From assembly GCA_022702705.1 (NCBI GenBank), contig CM040433.1:22080682-22144681 (forward strand): DNA of 64,000 nt. Direction: 5' to 3'. Every line of letters begins with the position of its first letter. Position 1 is the stretch's first letter. Origin of the DNA: Papilionanthe hookeriana x Papilionanthe teres. Lineage: Eukaryota > Streptophyta > Magnoliopsida > Asparagales > Orchidaceae. Below are positions 12,357-22,800 of this stretch, in pieces. The notes below the pieces were generated by a model. The model did not search any database. It was given only the letters and a program-made list of their open reading frames with translations, and was not told the origin of the DNA. Both the position numbers and the translations under genes were made by a program.

Positions 12357-12790
12357 TCATCTTGCAAGCGGGCAAATTCTTTTGTGAGGCGGGCTAACGC
12401 ATCTGCTTAAAGCATTTTCTTTCACGGGAATTTTGTAGATCGTCGCATTCGAATGCGTTCCAACAACTTGTATGGCATCTCGGAAGTATTGCTCGAGTCT
12501 TGGCTTTAAAATTCGGATCGTCCGGCGATCCGTTGAATAATTAGCTGCGAATCCCCGTAGATGTTGATGTCCGTTATCCCCATTTGAATAGTTAATTCCA
12601 ATCCTGTTATGAGGGCTTCGTATTACGCTTCGTTGTTTGTACATGGCTACGTCGAGTGGTAGGAGTATCTTAACATCCCCGCTCCGGTGTTATAAAGATT
12701 AATCCGATCCTGCCTTCACGGGCACTATCACTTGCGATTCTTCGTCTTTGTGTGCTTGAAGATGATCCGTCGAAATATAATTCCCAACGT
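12357..12790 (-). pseudogene. pol: Second, archaeal-type RNase H domain (element D)
   Basis: The - strand gives WELYFDGSSSSTQ followed by GRIGLIFITPERG, the beta-strand entry of the additional RNase H carried by TAT elements between the normal RNase H and integrase. The far end reads IQVVGTHSNATIYKIPVKEN, near the usual run-out 'ENALADALARLA', which is disrupted here. Frames break near 12650-12670. This domain is a lineage marker rather than something new. Confidence 0.75.
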
Positions 12791-12815
12791 CGATCATCGG
12801 GGTCTTCTAGGCTCA

Positions 12816-13350
12816 TTATTTGTTCATCCGGCAAATCGTCATTGAGAGGAGATTCGCCGGCAAAGGGTGTGCTGCGAGGAAGTCTGCTAAGACTTGTCCC
12901 TTTACGGCACGAAGAGGCACGAAATTTATATCGAATTGCGATAATATCATTGACCATCCGGCAAGTCTGCTGGAAAGCGTTGGACGAGTCATCGAGTATT
13001 GCAATGGATTAAATTTCGAGATTAGGTTGACCTTATGAGAAAGCATGTAGTGCACGAGCTTTTGAGCGGCGAAGATCGGGGCCGAAACAATGCTTTTCAA
13101 TTGCGGGATACCTTATTTCAGTCGGAAGTAAACGACGGCTTAGGTAGTAAAGAGCATTTTCTTTACCCTCATCATTGACACAGGCTAACGGGGCTCCGAG
13201 AGAGTCGTCTAAAGCCGCGGTATAAAGTATCGCGGTCTACACGAGGCCAGGGGCTGCTAAGACAGGAGGTGTCATTAAATATTGCTTAATGTCCTCGAAA
13301 GGCCTTCGGCATTTCTCTTCCCAAATAAATTTGGCGTCCTTTTTAACTAA
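12816..13350 (-). pseudogene. pol: Ty3/gypsy RNase H, C-terminal part (element D)
   Basis: An open segment at 12816-13100 reads AAQKLVHYMLSHKVNLISKF, then RLAGWSMILSQFDINFVP, then GQVLADFLAAHP: the C-terminal half of the gypsy RNase H and its connection to the second RNase H domain. The N-terminal half (13100-13350) is present but interrupted by stops and frame changes. Confidence 0.75.
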
Positions 13351-13353
13351 TGC

Positions 13354-14098
13354 TTAGAAAGGTCGACACCTACACGACAAGTTTGAGATAAAGCGTCGAA
13401 GATATGCCGGCTTCCCTTGAAAATATCGTAGTTGCTTTAAGGTTTTGGGAGGCGGCATTTCTAAGATAGCTTTAATCTTATCAGGGTCGATTTCGATTCC
13501 ACGATGTCGGGCGACGAATCTAAGAATTTCCGGAGGTGACGCCGAGGCGCATTTTAAGGGATTCATCTTAAGGTTAAATTGTCTCAATCGTTCGAAAACA
13601 ATTCTCAAATCATATAGGTGGTTGTCCTTTACTTTGCTTTTGATGACCACATCATCCACATAGCATTCGACTTGATTGTGGATGAGATCATCAAAAATTC
13701 ATGTCGTCGCTCTCTGGTATGTTGCTCCTGCATTCTTCAATCCGAATGGCATCCTTTGTGTAGCAATATACTCCGATCGGCGTTACGAATCTTGTAAGTT
13801 TTTCATCTTACGGAGCCATTTTTATCTGGTTGTATCACGAAGATCCATCCATGAATGAGAATATTTCATGTGTTGAATCAATGTCGATCATTAATTACAG
13901 GATCGGTAGAGGGAATTCATCCTTTGGACAGGCCTTGTTTAAATCTCTGAAATCCACACAAATTTTGATCTGACCATTCCTCTTCCTGACTGGCACCACA
14001 TTGGCTAACCAAGTCGGGTATTGCTCTTCACGGACAAATTTAGCGTCTATTAGCTTTTTAACTTCAGCTATGACTTGTTGTTCGATTTCTAGACACAT
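13354..14098 (-). pseudogene. pol: Reverse transcriptase (element D), degenerate
   Basis: The N-terminal segment 13895-14098 contains EQYPTWLANVVPVRKRNGQ and CVDFRDLNKACPKDEFPLP, the classic fingers/palm entry. The first catalytic motif FMDGSS is followed by a stop codon near 13845. The second motif YVDD is intact (13651-13662) and is continued by the 101-codon open segment 13354-13659 (DDVVIKSK, FNLKMNPLKCA, then the thumb region). The order and spacing fit a TAT-lineage RT. Several stops and frameshifts make it inactive. Confidence 0.88.
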
Positions 14099-14974
14099 TC
14101 TTCAGGACCTTGTCGGTCAGGACGATAGTAGGATCCACTCCTAGCTTATGGACTGCGACCTCTTGAGCTAAACCTGGCATCTCATTGTAGCTCCAAGCAA
14201 AACAATCTTTAAATTCCATTAATAACTTGATTATTTATTCGGAGTCTTCTTTATTGAGTAAGGAACTAACAAAGGTAGGTCTAGTTTCTTTGTTTAGTAC
14301 CTAAGTTAACTTCAGTTAACTCATCTATTGTAGATTTAATCTCTTCTTCGAATTCGGTGGAGCGTCTCCGATTTGTAAATCTTGAAATTCTTCGTAGTTT
14401 CCATGCGGTTTTCATTAGACTCGCAAGTGACAACCAAGCAAAGTTCGGTATCGTCGACTAATCCTATCGTGCCGAATCCGAGACCATGCTTTGAATTTGG
14501 TGGACGACCGGAGTTATTCCATAATTTTTCAAAATGTTGTGATTGACCTTTTGTCAATTATCGAGGTAAGAAACCACGCTGAATTAAATTTTGAACACGG
14601 GGAGAGTACCACTCGAAAGGTAATTCTATTAATTCGATGAAGTGACATCTTCAAGTTGTACATTATTTTCGGTTTTGGAGGAAGGAGCACCACGGTAGAA
14701 TTTGATGGGCTTTGCACCGCCGCTACGTACCTCTTTGACCACCATACCCTCGATCTTATTAGAATGGATCGGGGTCGGGGTCATAGTATGTACATAGTGG
14801 TTAATCTTCTCGTACATCGATTTGTATTCTTCGTTCTTCTCATCTTCGAGAGAGATCTCGAATTGCGGTTTCTTCCGAGCTTATTGTCACTTGCTTCTTG
14901 CTTTATTTCTTTTTCTTCTTGGAGCTATCTTCCCGATCAACATTGATGGCTAGTTTCCTCTCGTCCAATCTGTC
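14099..14974 (-). pseudogene. Protease-RT linker of pol (element D), heavily decayed
   Basis: Only short open stretches remain (for example 14629-14817 and 14336-14557). They have no domain I recognise. TAT elements carry a long, poorly conserved spacer between protease and RT, and this fills that position. No independent gene is seen. Confidence 0.45.
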
Positions 14975-15907
14975 CTAACGTCTACTGCCACGACCTCGTC
15001 TCCGGCCTCGACCTCGGATGCGAGTTATGGAGAAACCTTCACCATCTCGCTGTAAGGGAGTGGTGAGTGACTGTTGGACTAGGACTTCAGGCTCTTTGTC
15101 GTCCCGAACTTCCTTTGCTTCATTTGTTATGGTATCTCTGGAGAAGATTGTTTTCTTCGGGGGTGCATAATAAGCTGCATCTTCATGGATTCCAATTTCA
15201 TGTACGGAGAATGGTTGTAAGTCACCTTTGATGCCTTGTTCCCCTCCATCGTAGTATTTGATGCATCGATGTAGGGATGATGGTACCATCCGATTTTCAT
15301 GTATCCATGGTCGGCTCGAGTAGAGCGTTGAATGACGTTTCGAATCGATTATGTGAAATTTTGCGGTTGTCTTTGCTCGAGTCACCGGTCTTCATTAGTA
15401 GTGTTATTGATCCGAGGGCTCTTTCTCCTTTACGGTTGAATCCTCTTAATAACATTTTGTACGCTTCGAGCTCGCGAGCATCGATTTCAAGTATGCTTTA
15501 GCGTTCGAAGATTCATTATATTGATTGATGCTCCTGGATCCACCAATACTCCGGAGAGTGTAAACTTTCCGATTGTAAGCTGAAATGTATAACGGTCGGT
15601 TGTGGTCCGGTGTCCCGAGTAGTAGGTCATTGTCAGTGAAGGTGACACCTCGTCTGTTCCTTTAACGAACAAACCTCATCTAAGGAATCTCCGTCCATTT
15701 GAGCTAAGCGAATTTCCGGATCGAGTAAGGCCTTGATCGAGCTTCTCTCATCTCCTTTGATAAGATGAGAGCGTCGTAGATGCTCAGTTTGGCCGGTAGT
15801 TTCCTAAGATGGGCTAGCACGTTGTAGTCCACTTTATTTTCATGTGTCTCGGCTTCTTTCCGAATGGATATTTCTTCTGTCGGGGTTGGTTCTTCCTGAA
15901 CAACCAC
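14975..15907 (-). pseudogene. pol: Retroviral-type aspartic protease region (element D)
   Basis: Three successive segments: 15704-15907 (DYNVLAHLRKLPAKLSIYDA, the conserved helical lead-in); 15487-15672 with the active-site motif LVDPGASINIM; and 14975-15385 (AKFHIID, then RPWIHENRMVPSSLHRCIKYY), the typical C-terminal flap/dimer part. The active-site DPGA motif is intact but frames change between segments. Confidence 0.8.
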
Positions 15908-16893
15908 ACCTTTCCTTTGTCCTTTGGACCCATTCTCGGAGGTAGAACTCTTCCACTTCTTAAGTTAACTTCGTAATTTCTTCTTACTCTAGTATTGAGT
16001 TCTGCGGTGTTTCCTCTCTGAATCGGAATGACGGGTTCTTCTGAATTAGCTTCAGAGTCTAAAAACTCTAACTCTATTGTGACTGGAGCTCTTCGAAACT
16101 CGCAGATAGATTCGTTGCTTGTTGAACTCTCGTAGCCTTCTTGATGGATGTCTTCTTCGTCATTATGTTCGTCGAGATTGTATATGATTTGAGAATTGTC
16201 ATTTGTATCGAAATCGATGTCCGGATTGTCGCTAGTTACGTAATCGTTAGAAACAGTCAAAACGTAGCCAACGCCATAACCCTTATCATTATAAGATCCC
16301 ACCGGAGTGAGCAGATAATCATACAGAGTAAGAGGTTCGAGGGATTTCTCCCACGAATCGAAAACAACTATCCTAGGATAAGCAGCCCCTAGTCTAGCCT
16401 TAGGAGCCTCGGTCTTTTCTTCTTCGTCGATTTTCTTCTTCTCTTCAATTGTATCTTGTTGAGGGGGATCTTCCATCGCAAGTGATAGTGTCGACTTAAC
16501 AGGTTTCGAACTCTGAATTGAGGCTCGCACCGAAGCGGTTTGGATGTGATCCAAAATCTTTTTCGAAGACCTTGTCCAAGCGGTAGCCCATCCATCATCA
16601 GTCGCATAGGGATCTATCGGAACAATGAGATCAGTCGAGACAACATTGACGGAACCTCCTTTATGGGGTTCCTTCATGTATTCCTTCGGGATTGTTATAT
16701 TCCCTTTCAGAAGATTGTCGTTGAGCCAACTTTTGAAGGTAATACAATCTTCTATCTTGTGTCCGAAGCATCCGGTGGTAAGGGCGAAAGTTGGGATCAC
16801 CTTTCTTGTCGACTTCTTCGGTCTCTTAGGCTCGGCGGTTGGAAATCCGGAGTCTTCATCGAGGCTGCGGAACATTTTCGGCCTCTGCCTCAT
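15814..16893 (-). CDS. gag: Gag C-terminal / pre-protease polyprotein segment (element D)
   Basis: The longest uninterrupted frame of element D, 359 codons. Near its N-terminus it has TTGCFGHKIEDC followed by FKSWLNDNLLKGNI, the remnant of the gag zinc-knuckle end of TAT elements (GHxxEDC retained, one upstream metal ligand apparently lost). The rest is acidic and low-complexity (DEHNDEEDIHQEG), then basic near the end, a linker before protease. The last ~30 residues overlap the next segment in another frame, so a frameshift lies near 15890. The methionine at 16893 is just the first in the open stretch; the natural protein would read in from gag upstream. Confidence 0.65.
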   Translation of the reverse strand: MRQRPKMFRSLDEDSGFPTAEPKRPKKSTRKVIPTFALTTGCFGHKIEDCITFKSWLNDNLLKGNITIPKEYMKEPHKGGSVNVVSTDLIVPIDPYATDDGWATAWTRSSKKILDHIQTASVRASIQSSKPVKSTLSLAMEDPPQQDTIEEKKKIDEEEKTEAPKARLGAAYPRIVVFDSWEKSLEPLTLYDYLLTPVGSYNDKGYGVGYVLTVSNDYVTSDNPDIDFDTNDNSQIIYNLDEHNDEEDIHQEGYESSTSNESICEFRRAPVTIELEFLDSEANSEEPVIPIQRGNTAELNTRVRRNYEVNLRSGRVLPPRMGPKDKGKVWLFRKNQPRQKKYPFGKKPRHMKIKWTTTC

Positions 16894-17099
16894 TCTTAAA
16901 CGGATACTCCACGCTCGAAGCTCCCTTAACGTACGTTGCGGACGAGGCGGTTGTTCATACTTGTAGAGATGACTGATAGCTGGGTCGGGGTTCTTCGGTA
17001 ATTACTGTTGAGGTTCGTTGCGGCCGTTCGACGATATTTGTATCGGTTGCTTGCCTTTATCGGCTTGCTGCAACGATCCGGACTTCTTTTCAAAAGTTT

Positions 17100-18036
17100 T
17101 CACGGGCTTCGTTTGTCTGTTTTGTCGGTGAAACTTAATTGCTTCGCCTCCTCTTGTAAGCTTCCGGCCTTGCTTAACAACTTCTCGAAAGTCTTAATAG
17201 TAAATCCCTTGAGGAGAAGTCTTATCGGGCCATGAATGCTCTTAAGTAAAATGCCGATCGCATCGTTGTTCTTGTAGTTGTGGCTCACACTTCATACTTA
17301 GGTTCCTCCATCGAAGTATGTAGTCCACCAAGGTTTCGTTGGGTTTACGCTTCTCTACCACTAAATCACCTATAGTGATGTGGTGCGCGAGCTCCGACAA
17401 ATCGCTTGATGAAGAGGTTCTCCAGTTCGAAAATGTCTTCACCGAACCGTTCGGTAATTCCGCATACCAATCAAAGACGATCCACGACGAGTGGCGACAA
17501 ATTGTCGGAAGAGTAAAGCATCACTTCCACCGGCATTGCAACAAGCGGCACGAAAATATGCAACATCTTGTCGAGGGTTTCCGGTTCCATCGAAGGTCTT
17601 GAACGGAGGTGGTACGAAGCCTTTCGGATATTGGACGGTGTCGAATTCTTCGGGGTAAGGTCTACCCGTCGAATGGATGTCCCGCTCTTTGATTGTGCCA
17701 AGGCTTCTCACACTTCGTTGTTCCACCATGCTCTTAATATCCTTTTCCGGAATCATGCTTTGTGTTGCATCCTTCTTTAGTCGATCATCCCGGTTGACGG
17801 ATGTAATCTCCTTTCCTCCGTCTACTGATGTGAATAACTTACGGGGGTGTTTCTCTTTGGGGTTGAACTCGACTGCGGAGAGTGGCTAGGGCTACAGCCA
17901 TCTCTTCCATCCTTTTTGCCATTTAGGCGATCGTATCATCTTTCTCTTGAAGCTGCCTCCTCATTACTTCCGACTCCTCTCTTTCTACGGCTGCAGGGGC
18001 ACCTTGTGAAGCTGACGAAGCTCGTGTTTCGACCAT
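17100..18036 (-). pseudogene. gag: gag capsid region (element D), degenerate
   Basis: A start reading MVETRASSAS lies at 18036 on the - strand; MVETR is the common gag N-terminus of this lineage. A coiled-coil-like stretch (REESEVMRRQLQEKDDTIA) is followed by a stop. The capsid core then appears at 17439-17756: FVPPPFKTFDGTGNPRQDVAYF, then LLFRQFVAT, the retrotrans_gag pattern. It is continued after frame changes to about 17100 (HGPIRLLLKGFTIKTFEKLL). The gene is present end to end but no longer encodes one protein. Confidence 0.8.
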
Positions 18037-18134
18037 GTTAATTTCTGCATACTCATCATCCATGAACACTGACGAATTAATCTCATCTCCGAATTTCTCT
18101 TCTATTTCCCTTGCTAATCGTCGGATATCGGTTC

Positions 18135-19380
18135 TTAGCTTTTCCATAGCATCTTCATGTGGTCTTTTACGTACATCCTTGCGGTTGTCATGTGATAGCT
18201 GTCGGGTTTCCTTCTCATGAGTCCCTTTCTTGCGGTAGCACTTTCTTCGGACTCGAGTCTCCTGATGAGACTTTCCTTCTCGGGTTGTTGTTTTAATCTT
18301 AATTGTCCGGTTGTGGGACTCCATACCATCTTTTTAGCGACGAAGGTCCAGGACCGGATGGTGCGTCGGCCAAATCTTTGGAAGGTGGTATCCTCCCTAA
18401 TCTGTAGTCCTGAAACAACGACAGGGGGACTAGCTTTCATTCTCTTATTCGGCTTCTCCGCAGCGATAGCAGGTTCTACTCGCGGCCCAAGACGGGACTT
18501 GAATGGCACCCGCCCTATCCTTCTTAAAATTTCTGATACAGGGCATTTTTCCTTCTTTGCTAACTTCTCTATCAAAGTTTGCAGTCGAGCAAATGGCGTA
18601 GTTCTAGCCCTTTTCTTACGGCTATCGTTGTAATATGCGGGCTGAGGCGATGCGGCGGCAATCTTGCGAACATTTTCTTCATCCTCTGCGGCGGAGAGGG
18701 GATGGAACCTGCTCCCTCCCAAAAGTGGTATGTATTCGAGCGGCGGTGTATACTCGGGCAGTTCTGGGATTTCCTCCAGGAAAGCAACTTCAGCAGCTAC
18801 GGCTTCTCTAGCAATCCTTCTACTTATGTTCCTCCTCTGAGTCCGTGTCGGTGATGGAATTCTCGAGCTGGACCCGATTTCGAAAATAGAAGGTTTTACG
18901 GGAAGATGCTGTACCCTCCACGGTAACGAAGTTCATCACGGTTCGAATTTCCTTCCCCTTTAGTCGCGGCGAAGCTGGGGTAGGTGCGAGAGACGACTAG
19001 ACCGGTGGGGGTAGCAACAACGGTCCTTCTGTGAACAACGAGTACTCTTCGGTTGGAATCTTTTGCGAGAGGAGGGAATTCGTGAGTTGACTTGAGGTTG
19101 AACTCGATCAACGGCTTCTCGGTTTCGGTACTTTGCTTGTGAGTGAAAAGAGAGTGACGTCGGGGATTTTGATGTCGGTGTCCCCGAATCCTTGTCCGAA
19201 TCGAATGATTCCATTATCGGGCAGTTCGTCCTTGAACACGGCCAGGTCGAGTCCGTTGACGAAGGAGAAGATCAGTTTTGGGGCTTCCATTTCTTCAGGG
19301 CAGATTCCAAGTGTTAGTCCCCGAATCATGCTTCTTCTTGTCGTAAAACTTATGACGAAAAAGAAAGAGTCCGAACACAT
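18135..19380 (-). pseudogene. TAT-type ORF1 upstream of gag (element D)
   Basis: Before gag lies a further coding region of unknown function, as expected for TAT/Ogre elements. Its open pieces are 19108-19380, then short pieces at 18896-19111, then a frame running from about 18840 through 18135. The last of these includes LPEYTPPLEYIPLLGGSRF and a basic region (RKKRARTTPFARLQTLIEKL). It has no catalytic motif that I recognise. At least two frame changes separate the pieces. Confidence 0.5.
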
Positions 19381-19806
19381 TTCTGTTTATCTTAGTGTAT
19401 TTGTGGTATTAAAGGAAAATTGTCTTTTCAAAAAGATTTGTTTGTTAGGAAGGAGAATTATTAAAAAGAAGGAGAGTTGTAGGAAGAGTAAAAGGAATTG
19501 ATTAGGAACTGGAAAAGGAAGAGAAAGTCTTGTAGAAACTTCTCGACCCGCAAGACCGCTCCTAAACTAATACCTATTGGGGGTCCACCCCACCTCAGAA
19601 ATGAGGTAAAAGGATCTCGGAACCTCTCCGTTTAGGGGTGTCTAAACAGTGGCTCCTAAATCCGAGAGAATGTTGGCTATACTTGTTCAAGGTAGAAATG
19701 AACATAGTATTCCAACGGAAAGAAGGGTAGTTTGATCCACTAGGAACATGGATACACAACCAATTTTCGAAAGCAGAATTGTCTGATTAAAATGGAGAGA
19801 GGAATT
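19381..19806 (-). other. 5' leader of element D
   Basis: Untranslated DNA between PBS and ORF1, with no open frame of note. It contains a palindromic stretch near 19571-19610: ACCTCAGAAATGAGGT beside GGGGGTCC. This resembles the LTR-terminal hairpin plus PPT at 8520-8560 but in the opposite orientation. Confidence 0.5.
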
Positions 19807-19825
19807 TTCCCCAGCGGAGTTGCCA
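19807..19825 (-). promoter_or_regulatory. Primer binding site of element D (tRNA-Arg-like)
   Basis: Five bases (ATTTC) inside the 5' LTR the - strand reads TGGCAACTCCGCTGGGGAA. This is close to the complement of the 3' end of plant tRNA-Arg, the primer reported for TAT/Ogre elements, with one or two differences. Confidence 0.75.
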
Positions 19826-19830
19826 GAAAT

Positions 19831-22800
19831 TGTCGGCATTATTTTTTGGTTGAGTATTTTATTTTGAAGAGGGGTCGCCAAACAGAAATTTTCGGCGAAT
19901 TTTTAATTTAATTTAAATAAATAATTTGAAAAGTAGTATTTGATTTTGAAAATAATTTTAAATTTGAAAATTTTAAGATATGAAATCAAGCCGATCTCAC
20001 ATCTCGAATAGTTTATATAAACGAGCACCGCATCACAACTCGTGTATCTATCTCGAAGAATAGACACCTTTGTTTGGTGATGGGGCTCGATTAAATAAAC
20101 TAAAAGATTTGTGACATCCGTTTGGTACGCGAACCAATTTTATAAGCCGACAAATTCCCCTGCTTAATATGAAAGCATTAAACGGGGTTTATATTACCTG
20201 GGTTCTTAAAATTCCTTATAAGGGCAAGCCCCTATAGTTAATTACATCTTAAGTGACGGGAATTACATAAGAAAACTCTCGATAATAATCAGTAATTCTG
20301 CTCTCAAGAATTTCAAAGTTTGAGTTTTCAAAGGATTGAATTTTGGAATTTCAAAAGGGAGTGGATCAAGTTTGGAACATTTTGTTTTGGGAATTCAAAG
20401 GAAGAAAGGTAGGAGAAATCACAGATTCGAAGCGAACTCCGACAATTTCCCGACTATCCTATTGTTTGGATTGACTTTAGGAAAGTCCTAATATTTATTT
20501 AATGTTTTGATTTTGCCAATTTTAATTAATTTGGATTTATATTCGTATGATATGATCACACAAATAGCCTGGAAGATGTGAGGGTCTATGTCGTATCAAA
20601 CGACTACCTCGGAGTCCTAAGACCGGTCAGGGCTTAATTTACATGACATGATCATGCAAATGCCTAACGAAGAGTCGAGAATTTATGTTGCACTAGGCAA
20701 ACTACCTCGAAATCCTATGGCTTGGTTATTTAATTCTAAGAGAGTTTTCGTTGAAGTAGACTCGAGTTTTGCTGATGACGATGGCCGTGCTGCCCACCAT
20801 GCTCCGAGCTCCTTGTTGTCGCAGAGGTTTAGTTTTAGAAGTCATAAATCAAGAGATGAGAGAAGTGTTTCGGTTTAGAGAAAAATCTTAGAGTTCAAGT
20901 GTTTTTTTTTTATTAAAACAAATCTTAAAGTTGATTATAACAACACCGGTTAAGATCCCACGGTTCCATCCTTCTGGCATTGTTATTTTTATCGGATTCA
21001 CTTAGTCCAGATGAATTATTTAGACCGTGGGAAATCCCGTTAGCAACACGTAGGTTACATCATCCGAGGTATTCCCGATCATCCAACAAGACATTTTAAT
21101 TTAGTTATAATTGTAGTTTTGTGTTCTGTTTGTGATTAAATTTTGAGTTATTTTTATTTTGAAATATTGTGGCGGTGAATTTTATCTTGCAATGACTTTT
21201 AATTTAGTTTTGGTTTCAGTTTTAGGGGCTACCCTAGAGGTGTGGGTTTTCATGCAACAGTTGTTTATCATGCAAGAAAAGTAAAGTGTATTTGTAATAA
21301 AGTAAATTGCAAGAAAAGTAAATTGCAATAAAAGCGTACCTGGAGGGTCTTCCCGTCATCCCAAGCTGCATTTAAACACAATTTAGAATATTTAAGCAAG
21401 TTCCTGAGTAAAGCTAAGGGAAGGGTTATGGTTTTCTACCAAATTTCTAATCCTATAGCTAGTCGTTTCCTATGACGTCTAGGTTTTTGTGTTTTGGTTT
21501 GAGGACGATTTTCTTCATCAAAGAACAATTAAATTCAATTGTTCTTATAAACATCCTATCATATTGAGGAAGTGCTTAAGACGAGTCTTAAACATCTTTT
21601 AATACTTGCTAGGATAGTTTTAAGTCCAAATGGATTTAATCAATCAAAGTGAAGTAATCGTCCGAGGTTTAGTTAAGTTTTGTTGTTATCTTACTCGATG
21701 AACTAGGACATTTAAATATCCTATAAGTGAAGTAACATTTCATTTAACGTTACGTTTAGGAGTTATGACAACAAAAGCTTTCGAGGGCAAATTGATGTTC
21801 ACATGGTTTGTGATTTAATTTAATTTCGAGTTAACGGGTTTAAATTTGGAATAGTGTTCAAGTTGCTTCATATTTATTTTTTTGAATTTCTTTATGTCTT
21901 AGGTAATGTTATTTTTAATTCAATTTAATTTAACTTTAATTTAATTTAATTTAGTTTAGTTTCAATTTTAACTTAATTTAATTTGATTTGATTTTAATTT
22001 TAACTTGATTCTATTATTTAATTTAATTTAATTCAATTTTAGTTTGATTTGATATGCTTTAATTTAATTTAATTTAATTTAATTTGATTTAATTTAATTT
22101 GATTTAATTTAATTTAATTTAATTTAATTTAATTTAATTTAATTTAATTTAATTTAATTTAATAAGTTTTAATTTAATTTAATTTAATTTATTTAGTTTA
22201 ATTTTAATTTAATTTAATTCAATTTAATTTAATTTAATTCTATTTAATTTAATTTATTTAATTTAATTTAATTTAATTTAATTTTATTCAATTTAATTTA
22301 ATTTGTTTAATTTAATTTAATTTAATTTAATTTTATTCTTAATTTTAATTTAATTGAAATTTTAAAAGAGTTTAATAATTTAACTTTAATTTAATTTAAT
22401 GATTAAGCCTTTTAACATTTTAAATCTTAAATTTGAATTATCATTTTAATTAGGAATTAAATATTATTGAGATGATTAATTTAGGGATTCTTAAATTAAA
22501 GAACAAATCTCTTCCTATTAATATCCCTATTTTAATAATTCCAATTTTATTATTCTTCCAAATTTAATCAATTATTTAATTAAAGTTTGTTTTAATTATT
22601 TTCAAATTGTTTGGTAGGTTTCTACCCTTTAATTATTTAAATTTCAATCATCCAAATCAGATTAAGATCAAATATTTTACTTTTTAATTTTATTAAACCT
22701 AAAGTTTTAATTAAGGGTTAAAATTTTAATTACCACTTTGCCCTTCAAGCTTAATAATTTCATAACTCACTAAATTGAGCTTAAATGAACTTGAAATTTT

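Noticed and set aside
16141..18633. Long + strand frames opposite gag and ORF1 of D (16540-16899, 18217-18633 and others)
   Set aside because: They are antisense shadows of the - strand gag and ORF1 coding DNA, with no recognisable domains.
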